Shown in pieces: positions 33,271 to 44,497 of a DNA stretch of 64,000 nucleotides (within the stretch, counting starts at the first letter, position 1; every line of letters starts with the position of its first letter). The DNA is from Apostichopus japonicus (taxonomy: Eukaryota > Echinodermata > Holothuroidea > Aspidochirotida > Stichopodidae): positions 21,736,376 to 21,800,375 of the forward strand of contig NC_092567.1 in the NCBI RefSeq assembly GCF_037975245.1, read 5' to 3'. The notes under the pieces were generated by a model, which saw nothing but the letters and a program-made list of their open reading frames with translations, did not search any database and had not been told where the DNA came from. Position numbers and translations under genes: made by a program.

Positions 33271-33438
33271 ATGGGAGTCCTAAGCGTTGCGAAAGACTTT
33301 CAGAATTTGGTAAAAAATATCAGCAGTTTTTCTGATGGACAAGCATCCGTATGCTATTACACCGATGATATGAGTCTCATCAAAGTCCTCATAGGGCCTA
33401 CAGGTGGACTGTACAAGGATGGAGAATTTATCTTTTCG
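33271..33438 (+). CDS. E2-like protein exon 1
   Basis: The exon encodes 56 residues from ATG: the first helix (AKDFQNLVKNI) and strands ending GLYKDGEFIFS. An in-frame 5' extension is not needed, as an acceptor lies 20 bp upstream of the ATG. Confidence 0.82.
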
Positions 33439-34775
33439 GTGAGTTATTCTCATTTCTACAAGTTACAATTTATGTTAATTGCATTTGTGTTACTTCAAAT
33501 TGATTGGCAACAAAACTAATGAACATGCACTGTATATATGCGTTCCGTCATCATTATATGTGCACTTGTTCTTTCTCACAATGACAATATGGTCATAATA
33601 CTATTTAACAGCCAAAAATATTGTCATTACCCGATAGCCAACTCCTCAGGAGAGTATATATGGTTTCCATACTGCAATATATGCCGATACGTTCAGCCCC
33701 TGACCCATGACAAGGCAGAGCCAATCACATGTATAGCCAGTGCTTCAGGAAAATTCCCTTTCACAAACTGAAACTGCTCAACTGTTTATATACAGTAATT
33801 AACTCTATAATTACAAATAATCAAATGCTTGTAACCAAATAGATCTCTTTTTAAAGCATTTAGATCAAGCAGTGGCCTGCACAAAGGGGTTCCAGGGGAG
33901 GGGCATGCTCCCATCTGTGTCGTCAGGTAACTGCATGTTCAGTCAGGATATTTTTCACATTCAGTCATGGAAAAACTAGACTGCTCCAGACCCCAGGATA
34001 CCATTCCAATAATGTTTCATTCCCCTAGCTAAACCAGTTGGGTGTAAATTAGAATTTTCCACCCTGACCCCGCCCCCGAACCTTGGACATCTGTGCGTAT
34101 TACTAAGGTTGGGGACATCCAAGTATGAGTGACAATACCTTGGCTTAGTCTGCATGATGCAATGTACCTACTGAGTCAAAATTCATTGTTTAACTTTGAC
34201 ATTTCAATACATATGGATTGACTTTTGTAGTTGATATTGAATCTTTACAGATTAAGCCTGACCTGCTCAGACCAGACCAAGCACCTGATGTTCGCTGCCT
34301 GACACAGATTTATCACCCCAACATAGATACAATCGAAGATGACGGAGATCTTTGCCTTAATCTCTTCGAAGAATGGCAAAGCCATTTCAGTCTGCAAGAT
34401 GTCGTACAGGGTCTCTTGTTCCTACTTTACAATCCAAACTTGGAAGACGCCCTCTGTCCCATTTTTTCTCCCGATATGACGATGGAAGAATTTACTACAA
34501 ACGTGAAGCGTTCATTGAATGGGGAGGCGATTGAAGGCTACCATTTCCCAAAGAACCAGACAAAACCCAGACCAGAAGCAGATAGAACAGACACAGATTG
34601 CAATGGTAGCACAGAATACAGCAAGGAAGTGAGCTTTGAATCTGGCAAATTTGGTAATAATTACAAGCAAATTGCCAAGAGCGTCATGAGTTCTGCTGAA
34701 CCGCAAATGACGAAAAACATTGCAAATGTTAATATGTTTGAAGATGGACTAACTCTGTCCACTGCAAAAAGATAA
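33271..34775 (+). CDS. UBC-fold E2-like protein (nearest to NEDD8 E2s UBE2M/UBE2F)
   Basis: E2 enzymes carry ubiquitin or a ubiquitin-like protein on a cysteine. Two exons, 33271-33438 and 34251-34775, join in phase 0 (donor gtgagt, acceptor tttacag) to give 230 residues. The join reads GEFIFS-IKPDLL, the usual E2 strand 3 region. HPN is at 78-80 and the likely catalytic cysteine is C91 in GDLCLNLFEEW. YHPNID, CLNL, the LxxxPNLED block and a final EGYHF resemble UBE2M. Odd points: three extra residues between HPN and the cysteine, no UBE2M-style amino-terminal E1-docking arm, and a polar tail of about 70 residues after the domain. Membership of the E2 superfamily is firm; the modifier it carries is not known. 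Confidence 0.85.
34251..34775 (+). CDS. E2-like protein exon 2
   Basis: The exon starts after acceptor atctttacag and encodes the HPN motif, active-site cysteine, C-terminal helices and a tail rich in Lys, Glu, Asn and Ser. It stops at TAA 34773-34775. The open frame upstream of 34251 is intron. Confidence 0.87.
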   Translation: MKPDLLRPDQAPDVRCLTQIYHPNIDTIEDDGDLCLNLFEEWQSHFSLQDVVQGLLFLLYNPNLEDALCPIFSPDMTMEEFTTNVKRSLNGEAIEGYHFPKNQTKPRPEADRTDTDCNGSTEYSKEVSFESGKFGNNYKQIAKSVMSSAEPQMTKNIANVNMFEDGLTLSTAKR

Positions 34776-35258
34776 TAGCAGAACCATGAGGTAACAGTAG
34801 ATTTCATACAAGGACATTTTTAACTTATCAGAGTCAGTCAACTGCATAAAAAAGGGGGGGGGTGAAGGGGGGGGAACAGGATGTACCCGTAGGCTCATTA
34901 TGTACGTTGAAACCCAAGTTCTAAATATTGACAGCTGAGTGGATCAACAACGCCAGTCAACTGCAAAAGGAAACAAAAATGGGAGGGTATAGTTGGCTCA
35001 TTATTAGTTGGCTCATTATGTCGTACCCCAAACTCAAATTCAGTCAAATGCAAAACAAACATTATCGTGCAACCAGTTTCATGAGGTATGTTGATTCCCA
35101 AATTGAATATGTTGCATCAATTGGTCCAAATTTTGATGATTATGGAGATTGGTAAAATCAGTATTGATTATTGACATACAAAAATCATTTGTAATTCACT
35201 TGAACGAATTAGTAATTAATTGCTTTGAAAAAGTTTGAATTATTAATTTTTATGAATG

Positions 35259-35264
35259 AATAAA
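35259..35264 (+). terminator. candidate poly(A) signal of the E2-like gene
   Basis: AATAAA, 484 bp after the stop, in an AT-rich stretch. Confidence 0.3.
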
Positions 35265-35875
35265 TAATTCATACAAATGAAAAGAAACATAGTTTTCAAA
35301 TTGCAATAATAGGATTTTGTAGTTAGACTGTATATATTTGCAAAATGACAAAAATATAGCAAAACGATCAGCAATATATTGCTGGTAGGTTTCATAGGTT
35401 GTGGTGAACCAAAAGAACTAGTTGCGACTCCTGCTAATTTTAGCAGAATCAGTAAAATTATGCAAACTTAAAAGAGACCATGTACCAACCAAGAAAGTGG
35501 GACTGAAGTGTGGGAGGTGGGAAAGCTCATGTTGAAGTAAACACAGATGTGCAATTATTATTTAAAACAAATTAAGTTAAGTTCAACAAAATCAATGGGC
35601 ATAGAAAATATAAGAGGAAAATTAAAGATATTAAGTCCAAGTTGTTTCAAGTCAATTTAAACATTGTCTTTCTACCTATTGCAATAATTATTATTAAGTT
35701 CCACTTGAACTGTGCACATGGATAAACATAAGTAAAGAGATGCCTTTAATACCCATTGATTATTTTTATTCCCTGCCGAAAGCGAAAGGAATTTATGAGA
35801 TGGTGAAAGCAGTGCGTGTGTGTGTGTGTGTATGTGACACCTGCTATTAAATATGATAACACAAATAGCTCATGT

Positions 35876-36085
35876 TAGATTAACTTCCTGCTTGGTATGT
35901 AGATCTGTCTTATTGAGTACAAGAACCCTATTCAGTTTTCTGTGAAGGTCAAAAGTCTAAAAACTTTGTAAATATGTAAGTCAAAAAGTTGATTGAACGT
36001 CATACTTGTTTCGTCAATCTTGCTCGGTGAGCACAAGAACCCTATTGAAATTGATAGGTCAGCAGAGGTCAAAGTATGAAACCTT
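35876..36085 (+). repeat. diverged ~105-bp direct repeat pair
   Basis: Two copies share a core close to GAGYACAAGAACCCTATT followed by AGGTCAAA, about 110 bp apart. It resembles a dispersed repeat rather than a gene. Confidence 0.5.
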
Positions 36086-39000
36086 GTAAAAATGATACCT
36101 TAAAGAGTTACATCTTGGAAGTTCAAAGGTGATATGTGGATTCCCATTGTTGATTGTTTAAGTTCATTGATATGAACAACGTGTATGGCATTCACAGAAG
36201 CATAAATTAAGTTTCTAAATATTTTTTTTTCCTTGACTTTTTCGATTGATGGTAAAACAGGCAAATTAACAAAGTGTGCGATAGAATATTATAAGAACTT
36301 GCTGGTTTCAAAAAGCTAAAATGAAACAATAGCCCAAAGGTGCCCACTTACCAATTTTGAAAGGTTCCTGATGTATGACCATCCTTCCTTTGCTCTCAGG
36401 GTATTAAATTTGTAATCCAGTTTTATTTCAATCTTTTTTTTTAAAGTTAAGGCTGCATTTGGGTGTGTGTGAATGGGAAGGAAGGGGTGAGGGAGGGGGA
36501 TGAGGAAGTTTCTTATGAGTCATTGGGCATTAATGAGTGATTTAGTTTTATACTTTTGAATCTTTTTGCTCTACCAATCATGCTGCTACAAGAAAATTTG
36601 TATAAATTTTGCCTTCAGCTGTTATCATCATATGAAATTGAATAAAGTGGTATGCACACTGCTAAAGTATTTTTTTGTTTACTTTACTGGTTCTGTTTAC
36701 TCTATATGCAGATTAATACCAACCAGCCATTTTAAGGTAATCAAATGTTTGGAAGGTCTGCATAGGGAAGCAAAATGCTGTTAAATGGTGTCATCACCCT
36801 TGAGAAATTATTACCCTGTAGTTATGAAAACTTTGTCAAAACAAGGAGCTGCTACTCTAACAGCAGCTCCCTGGTCAAACTATCTTGACAGTCCAGACAT
36901 TTTTCAACCAGTTGTAAATCTACCCATTACTGGCCATCCATATGCTCTTGTCAAACCCTAAACTGAAAAAGAAAATGTGTATGCTGTTCCAGTTGTGTTA
37001 TGGATATTGCAATCAGGCTTGATAACAACAAGGTGAGAGGGTGGGGGTACCATTTAACCTGTCTTTTGTTGAATGTTGAACATTCCTGTCGAAATGAATC
37101 ACACAATTTTCAATCGGTCAGACTTTCACAACAAAAGACAAGCACTACAAATTTGTTTAACTTTCTTGGTTTATCTATTAACTTTGAATATAGCACACAC
37201 TCACATGGAGTAAAAAAAAAAATGCGAGAAACAGATGGGGATGAAATATACAGATTGTTCAATATTTAACACTAACAAAAATAATCTACTCTTTCGTTCT
37301 GATCAAGCTTTGAACATTATTTACTCCATGTTTCCAGTCAATTACAAAAATAGTACACTCCATGATACACGTACAACCTCTGTGAATCATCTTTTAACTA
37401 AAAATCAGGTATACAAAATGCTAAATGCTCGGATATATTTTCTCCTTGCCTAAAGGAAAAAAAAAACAAAAGAAAAAAACAGTGGTAAAACAAAAATTTG
37501 CATAATGTAAAATTTGGATGTCCAGATTTGATTTGCAACGGCAAGAGTAGGTGGTCTCCATGGAAACAGCTGCCAAAGAAAATGTTCAGGGTAAAGAAGA
37601 GGAATTGGGCTGAATGGAGAAAGTCATTGATCAAATTTAGCACAAAGTGGTTATACAAAACTCCTGTTGCTATGGAGATGAACCAAACATAGGAAAAAGA
37701 ATATTTTAAATAAAGTACAAACACTATATAAGTATAGTGGTATTCTTATGGCTCCATTTCACTTCCTCAAGTCTACTTCATTTGAAATATTTTGCTGCAG
37801 AATCAATCTGAGAGGACGGTTTCAAGGCATGTTACATAGGTCAACCCATTTTCAAATCAAGATATGTTTAATCTACCGAGATATAACCAATACAAACTGG
37901 AACCCATATATTTGAAGAATAATTTCATCTTTGTTGTATAACAATTCCGAAATCGTGGAGAAAGATATAAATTAATTAACTACTATACATGCTTCTAATA
38001 TTTTGACAAAATACTACGTAGCAATTTACATAACGAAAACAAAACCTGGAAAAATAAAATTAGAAAGAAGCAAATGTGTCCAATCAAAAATATCTCCAGC
38101 TCAGATTAATGCATTTCAGCTTAATTTACCTGAAAGGAAGTTGTTCTATTTGAAAGATAATTTCATCTAAATCTCTCAATTTGCTTTCATGATGAGGTAA
38201 CTAACCAGTTTTTAACCTACAAACTAGTGGCATCCCCTCCATGTAAACAAACTACGATCAACTTGAGTCTACTGCAAAAGATTGGTTAAACTGGAAACTT
38301 TTCTTCCCTACAAGATCTGTATTTAACAGATAAGTACACTGCAAGATGTAAAACACAACCCCAACACCCCCCCCCCGGCCCCAGGGCAATTTAATTGCTT
38401 TTACTATCAAGGGTCTAGAGTCATCACCAGGAAAGCTGTCCATTTACATAACTAAGACAACTACAGATCCCACATGGATAAGATTGGATCATTGTTATCT
38501 CTGTGCTATATTTATTTGCCATCAAAGTTTTTAAAGAATGATATTTTACCGAAAGGCTGTACGAGGAGAACCTAATATCGACAAGTTGTAGTAGATGACA
38601 TTCAAGTGGGGTGAAAACATGAAAGGTAAAGCGGACCAAAAAGGACCCAATTCAGCACATTGGTATTAACCTGATTCATTGTAAATAGTCAATGGTTTAT
38701 TTACATTTAAAACTCATGGTTATATACGACTGCTGTGGTATGCCCAATTACTTCCTGTAATGACAGTACATGCAGCAGCAGCCTAAGTCACTTTATGAAA
38801 ATGCTTCTACCCGAAACTGACAGCTGTTTGTCAAGCCAGGTCAACTTTGTGATCAATTGCGACACAATATCAATCAAATCATGATGTCAAGTCACCCCCC
38901 CCCCTCCCCCCTCAACATTATCTATTTGATACCATCATGAATAATTCAAACATTAACCTGGGTCCAGTAAGTTATAGCCCGGACGATGCATTGCCGACCC

Positions 39001-39278
39001 GACCATTGGCAAATATAATATACTAAAGGGTTTTGTCATAATTGAGCAACAGTTTTGGCAGACAAATGTAAAAATTATGACTTGTTCCAAGCTTTCTTTG
39101 GAAGAGCATATGTGGAAAAGTTGCTAATTTAATTAATATTCAAGGTGGGATCATCGAGGGCATACAACTTCATTTCCTAGGACGACACAAGACTCGTAAC
39201 CCTCAGGCACCTATTTGGAACACCTTTCCAAAAATAAGAGAAGAGGTTGTTTTTTTTTCTTCTTTCTTTTCTCCCTTT

Positions 39279-39383
39279 TCAGAATTCATCGTGTCTGGTA
39301 AGAGCTTCACCAAAGTCTGTAGCTTGGCTTCCGACAAACAGGTCATACTGATCCAAGATCTCTCGCTTTGTCAGTTGGTCATC
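39279..39383 (-). CDS. CALU: calumenin exon 6: EF-hand 6 and HDEF tail
   Basis: After acceptor ctctcag it encodes [20 protein letters not shown] and then the end ALTRHDEF, with TGA at 39279-39281. HDEF is the ER-retention form found in calumenin. Confidence 0.95.
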   Translation of the reverse strand, partial: DDQLTKREILDQYDLFVGSQATDFGEALTRHDEF

Positions 39384-42300
39384 CTGAGAGAAAGAAATAT
39401 TAATAGGAATATTACTCAGAAATTAATATTTCATAAATAAATATTTGCAGAAATGAATATGAGTTTGAATGAGAAAAAAAATTTGTCTACCATCCTTTAT
39501 AAACTATAACACTTTGATAGTATTGTATGAATTCTCTCCTTGGGATTTCGTACAAAAGGCAGTTGTCTCCTGCGCTCCCTCCCCCCCATCCCCAAAGTTC
39601 AGGCCACAACATTCAGGTTAGTTTACTGGCTATATGCCAGGTGATCTCCCCCATTTGCCAGTACAGAAAAGGTACTTGTATTTTTCTGCCAGTAGATATC
39701 TAGAGTTTGAAGAGATGATAAGGCGGGAAATAAAAAACAGGCATGTTCTTTGTGCCTAACAAAAGCCCTGCATTGATGTTTATTTATCAGCAAATATTAT
39801 TGGGCTCTTCCCTCTACAGTACCAATATTGTGAATTTCTAGGCCTGATATGTCAACAACTTGAGCATCATCTCCACAGAGTAATGGTACATAGCCCCACC
39901 ATCCTCACCTTGTTAACGTCCGTCTCGTACATGAGGTGCTTAGCTTCTGCCTCGGCGTGGTCGTACTCCGTCGGTAAGATCCACTCACCGATCTCCTGAG
40001 AGTTCATCTTCCCATCGCCGTCCCTGTCCCGGTAAAGACCAAACTGTTCTCGTTCTTGGGCGACCCACGCCGGTTCGTCCTCACCTTCCGTCTCCGGTTT
40101 GAACATGTCACCTGGTGCAGACGAAAATAATCAACTTTATAGCTCCACCAAGCAGCAAAGAGGGACTAGGAAAGATTGTCACCATGTCAGACTCTGAGAC
40201 TACGGAGTACAGAATGTTAGCCATGGCATTCTGGCATCCAAATACATTCTTGTATTCATAAAGCAATAATTGACACTAAAGAAATGGAATATGAGAGGTG
40301 TAAAGTATGCAAATGGTTGCTTTCTATTTTCCAGGTGATCTATTTTCCACTTTTGTCCAGGACTCCATGCCATATTTTTGTCATTGGTAATCTGTAGTGT
40401 CATAATACTTCAGTTCAGAGAGTTAAAAAAAATTTGCTACATTCTGGTACTAAACTAGTCTTTTAATGAAAGATACGCTTAATTAACATCCTAAAGTCAA
40501 TTTAAGTTGTACCAGGAATAACGGAATTAAACAAAACTTCAACAGGTCGCAAATATATCAAAAGAAAACATTACCTTTAAATTGTGTGGCACAAATGTTT
40601 CTGTACTGCTCTTATGTGATTTTTAACTCTACATAGTACAAGCTCCTAATTAGTTGTAACTACATCTAGGTTCCATAGTTTTCTGGACTGCTCCAAATGA
40701 TTTGTGACTCTACTTTGTAGCTCTGTCAAATAAATAGTAACTATATGTAGGCCTCTACGGATAAATTATCCAACAATGCATGAATATAACATGGTGGCAT
40801 TCAGAATATGAAGTGCAAATTTGAGGCTTCAAGTTTCACACGGTTCATAGGGTGCTGGTTAGCTTACCTATGTACTCTTCCAGTGAAAGAAAACCATCTC
40901 CGTCTATGTCGATGTCCTCCAGTGTCTCTTCGATGACGATGTTCCTCATATGAGGTGACTCCTCGGGATGCAGGAAACTGGTGAATTCTTCTATGGTTAG
41001 ATCCCCGTCGCGATCCTGGTCTGCGTGGAACCACCTCTTCTTGTCTCTGCGGATCATTTTGCGGAAGTCCAATCTCTCGTTTTCCTCTAATCGCACTAGT
41101 TCTGCCTCTAAAAGATTTAGAAAACGAGAAAATGGGCTTGTAACTTAGGCAAATCTTTCTGTGACAGTGACAAAAACTGTGAGCTCTGAGGGGGGGCTTA
41201 CCCCCCCCCCAACCCACCTACCATGCAACAACAAACAGCTGAGAATACTAATCCACCAACCCTCCCCCAGCCCAGCCCCATTCTATGCTACAGTACACCA
41301 CAAGTTAAGGATATTTCCTCCCTTCACCCATTTAGTGAACAAGCTGATATGACAAAATTCTCTTTCACTTTAATATGAACAACATGCCACATCACCAACT
41401 TCCAACCACCCCCCCTCCTTCCCCCTCACCTCATCTCTCTCCATTCCCTACCATCTTATTTCCACCTTTATCTTTCTTTGACTGACCTGTTACATCCTAC
41501 TTTAATTATTTATTGAATTAAAGTAATTACGTCATTGATGTCAACTGCTTGTTCTCCTGTTAAGGTGATAGAGATCCATGAACAGGAGACACTGACAAAA
41601 CTTTCAGAAACGGCAACCAAGAGGAGAAGGGAGGGGGGGGTGGGGCGGGGCTCTTGGAGGCAGGATAACTGTGAATATTTAGGGATACACGATAAATAGA
41701 CATCATGGGACTATAGTCATGACTTTGGTTTTTGTTCTTTGTTTGCTTCAGTTCTGGAAAAGAGACCAGAGTTTGCTTTGAGGTTACCCCAATATTTGAA
41801 ATCCTACGTACACACCCAAGGGATTCACGTTCCATCAAGCAACGGACGGTTTCTCTGTTTTACAATGGTTATGACAGGCACTCACCCAACTTTGGTGTAG
41901 TTATTAGTACTCCATAGGCCATGTAAATATATTCCCCAATGGTAACCTTTCCATCCCTATTATAGTCTCGAATTTTCCAAACACTGGCGGAATGAGCCAC
42001 GTTTGATAAATGCTGAATGTAGATAACAGGAAGTATCTCAAGGAAGGTCAAAGGTCATGAATGCTGAAACATGCATTAGTATATATGCAGGAGTATGATG
42101 AGCGAACAAAAAAAAAAATAAAGCAATGTTAGCTAGGGCCACACCATCTGAGGAATGCTCATAGCATTGGTCACCACTCATGGAAAGATTTTTTTGTAAT
42201 GTTTAGAAATTTCAGTTTTGGCATTCACAACCTTTGACATGAGGGGAAACGATTAGGATACCAGATGTCTAGGCTGAAATGTGGTAAGGTATCCTTAAAT

Positions 42301-44307
42301 ACATACCAGATAGACTACTGTATGTGGTTTCATTATATTCATTCCATGTAAGTTTGTCATCGGCATCTTGGTTGTGAGCCTTCCATTGCCTATCAACATC
42401 CTCAAATATGTAACGTTTCTACAAACGAAGATGGAAAAAAAGCAGGTAAATGGGTAAGTTTGGTGAATGGAAGCAAAAGAAATTTGATACAGCATTACTG
42501 GCACATACCAATACAGTATTAAATAGATGAAATAAATTCACAGAAGATATAATACTGAGGTACATAGTTCCATAATTTTCAGGAAAAATGGAAGTTTTCC
42601 ACAATTATCATACAAACATCCTCTGAACTGGAAGTTATCATCTTATATCTGACTATAGGGTAAAGTAGCTGAATTCACCAGAAAAGGCGGTGACTTTGAG
42701 AGGGCAAATTTCAGTTGCAGTTGTGATTTGGTGTATAATTTTAGTGACAATGACAGCCAGTTGGGACAATTTTTGATATACTCTAGTGTCAAGTCGCGCT
42801 TCAGAGCACTTGTATTGTCAGTACCAGCAGTATGAATATCAGGAACTGTTTGTACTGTCAACACCGGTGCTTTAAAGCATGATATTGGAGTACAGTTTAG
42901 AGAGGTATTAGCATTAGGAAATTGTCCCAACTGGCTGACAATGCACATAGTGAGCTACTTTCAAAGCTTGCCTGTCTCTGCAAAGGGTTTCAAGGTCATA
43001 AGTATTGCCCCAAAACTAAGCATGTTAAAATACCGCTAACCAGTTTTTAAAAGTACTTTCCTGAAGGTTCTGACTGCACTCCAAATTATTCACAGACATG
43101 GAATCAGTCAAATAAACTACTAAGTAAGCAACAAATGCTCTGAGCAAAGAAGTAAAATACTTGCTGAAATGACCATTAAATTGACTGTTCTAGTATATTG
43201 ATGGCTACTGAATGACCTTAAAGGGAATCTCAGGCTAATCGCTGAAATCTCTAATACTGAATACAAAGATTGGTTGAAATTGACATCGAGGTATTGCATC
43301 ACCCGAGGAAATAATCACGGACGAGACTTGCTGGACTTACCTGTTGATGTTCAATATGTTTCTTTAACTCTTCCATCGTAACATATCCATCCCTGTCACT
43401 GTCTATTCTGTCAACGATTTTACTGCAGAGGAAACACCAGAAAATTGGGATATATATATGTATGCAAGATTTTAACAAGTAGGCCCTGCCACATCAAATG
43501 GTGAAGAATTCTTCATCAGTAATGTGAAAAGAACCAATAACGTGACACAGAAGTCATGAAATTCAACTGAATATACTAGGAGGTAAACTTACGATGATAA
43601 TATAAATGTTTTACAATACAATTATGATCTGAAATATTTCATTTTTTACAAAGTATTTGTAGTAAAATACATGAAAGGAACAGCCTTCCTAATTCATGAC
43701 TATATGAAAGAATGAACAGTGAAGACTATTTATGACACTTTGTGCATGTATGCACACAGCTTTTGCCATTTTGGGTCCATGTATTGCAATGAATTAATGA
43801 CTGTTCCACAGTTCTACCTAGCATAGTTTCAGCAAGTGTTGTACATGTCAGGCTTCAAAACACTTGCTGTGGGCTGTACACCCTTCTGACAGTATTTGTA
43901 TGGATATCCTATTCCTAACTTCCAGCAAGATAGCTTTGAAAACATTACATGAAATTCGCGTGTAACTAGTAAGAGACTAGAGTGGTATTAGCATTACAAA
44001 ATTGTCCCAACTGGCTGTGCATAGCGTGGTACAAATTGTTAGAGATGCTCCACCCAACTTACCCAAGCCTGTCTCTGCTCTCCTCCGGTGTCAAAGATTC
44101 AAACGTTTTCGCATCTTCATCCCCTAAAAACGCATCGTGGTCATAGTCTGCATTATGCTGGTGACCATCTCCTTCGTAATGTTCTTGGCCACTTAATTTG
44201 GGATCTTTTCTAATCCTGTCACTTTCTGCAGGTTTGGCAGACACAAGTCTTGATGTGGCAAGAAACAGAGCTAGTGCCAGCACCGTACACTGTGATAAGT
44301 ACTGCAT
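39279..44307 (-). CDS. CALU: calumenin (CREC-family EF-hand protein of the secretory pathway)
   Basis: Calumenin is a low-affinity calcium protein of the ER and secretory route. Exons in transcript order: 44307-44063, 43422-43341, then either 42418-42307 (A) or 42012-41886 (B), then 41107-40868, 40111-39909, 39383-39279. With A the product is 328 residues, with B 333 (human 315). A signal peptide ([15 protein letters not shown], cut near residue 24) comes first. EF loops by residue (form A): 1 [12 protein letters not shown] (89-100), 2 in exon A or B, 3 [12 protein letters not shown] (176-187), 4 [12 protein letters not shown] (213-224), 5 [12 protein letters not shown] (255-266), 6 [12 protein letters not shown] (291-302). 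It ends HDEF, the calumenin ER-retention signal, after [11 protein letters not shown]. All junctions are GT-AG and keep frame. Confidence 0.96.
39909..40111 (-). CDS. CALU: calumenin exon 5: EF-hand 5
   Basis: The 203-bp exon has acceptor tgcaccag and donor GTGAGG. It encodes [12 protein letters not shown], the loop [12 protein letters not shown], and [20 protein letters not shown], nearly identical in pattern to vertebrate calumenin. EF-hand 6 starts at its end (DVNK). Confidence 0.95.
40868..41107 (-). CDS. CALU: calumenin exon 4: EF-hands 3 and 4
   Basis: The 240-bp exon has acceptor cttttag and donor GTAAGC. It encodes [20 protein letters not shown], then FLHPEE, a CREC hallmark, and [17 protein letters not shown]. 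Both loops are canonical. It completes the Glu codon begun by exon 3A or 3B. Confidence 0.95.
41886..42012 (-). CDS. CALU: calumenin exon 3B: alternative EF-hand 2, canonical loop
   Basis: The 127-bp exon lies 294 bp downstream of 3A, with acceptor acattcag and donor GTGAGT. It has the same phases as 3A (in at 0, out with one base). It encodes [15 protein letters not shown], the loop [12 protein letters not shown], and YIYMAYGVL plus six more residues. Its first 36 residues align with 3A without gaps, sharing W12, K13, D20, K22, T24, E27, Y28, Y33 and L36. Joining 3A to 3B shifts frame and meets a stop, so the two should be mutually exclusive. Confidence 0.82.
42307..42418 (-). CDS. CALU: calumenin exon 3A: EF-hand 2, degenerate loop
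   Basis: The 112-bp exon enters in phase 0 after acceptor tttgtag and leaves one base before donor GTATGT. It encodes [16 protein letters not shown] and the loop [12 protein letters not shown]. Position 1 is Asn and position 6 is Asp rather than Gly, so calcium binding may be weak. It matches vertebrate calumenin RWIYEDVERQWK closely and is probably the ancestral form. Confidence 0.93.
42753..42935. mobile_element. small TIR element in a calumenin intron
   Basis: The ends are ACAGCCAGTTGGGACAATTT and, inverted, GCCAGTTGGGACAATTT. A perfect 8-bp repeat TGACAATG flanks it (42745-42752, 42936-42943). It is 183 bp with no coding capacity, in the intron between calumenin exons 2 and 3A. The 8-bp duplication fits hAT or P-type insertion. 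Confidence 0.75.
43341..43422 (-). CDS. CALU: calumenin exon 2: EF-hand 1
   Basis: The 82-bp exon has acceptor tctgcag and donor GTAAGT. It encodes [19 protein letters not shown] with a canonical loop, then KKHIEHQQ. It ends in phase 0. Confidence 0.95.
43976..44023. mobile_element. solo right end of the same TIR family
   Basis: GGTATTAGCATTA then AAATTGTCCCAACTGGCTG repeats the right end of the 42753-42935 element. No left end was seen nearby. It is in calumenin intron 1. Confidence 0.65.
44063..44307 (-). CDS. CALU: calumenin exon 1: signal peptide and acidic amino terminus
   Basis: The exon begins with ATG at 44307. A hydrophobic leader is followed by a His/Asp-rich stretch ([14 protein letters not shown]) and [11 protein letters not shown], typical of the CREC family. 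Donor GTAAGT; two bases of a Gly codon are left over. Confidence 0.94.
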
Positions 44308-44488
44308 CTTTGTATATAACGTTGTGTAACGTTATTCGACGAGTCTTTTAGAAAAATCCACACCAATATTAAACTTCAACTTTCAAGCGAGAGATATATA
44401 CCCTGTAAACCTGTTGCAAGACTTTGATGCTTTCTTCGTCGTCAAATTTCTTTCACACTTTGGTACTAACGAACGATTCGTCGCTCGT

Positions 44489-44497
44489 CGGTCTTAT
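44489..44497 (-). promoter_or_regulatory. candidate calumenin core promoter
   Basis: ATATAAGA on the - strand lies about 185 bp upstream of the ATG. ATTGG (CCAAT-box) sequences follow further upstream near 44597 and 44636 on that strand. A second TATA-like site, TATAAAAG, is at 44712-44719. Which one is used cannot be told. Confidence 0.3.

Larger units (their letters stand above)
34776..39278. other. region between the convergent E2-like and calumenin genes
   Basis: About 4.5 kb with no recognisable coding exon. It should include the 3' UTRs of both genes; TTTATT (AATAAA on the - strand) at 38511-38516 and 38696-38701 could end calumenin. A diverged duplicated segment at 35876-36085 and a GT run near 35816 are present. 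Confidence 0.6.

Noticed and set aside
33874-34085. Possible further GGGG-ended MITE in the E2-like intron
   Set aside because: It begins like others (GCAGTGGCC with a G-run), but no inverted right end or target duplication could be found.
34218-34250. In-frame upstream extension of the second E2-like exon from an ATG at 34218
   Set aside because: It is intron; the acceptor at 34250 joins exactly in phase with exon 1 and completes the UBC fold without gaps.
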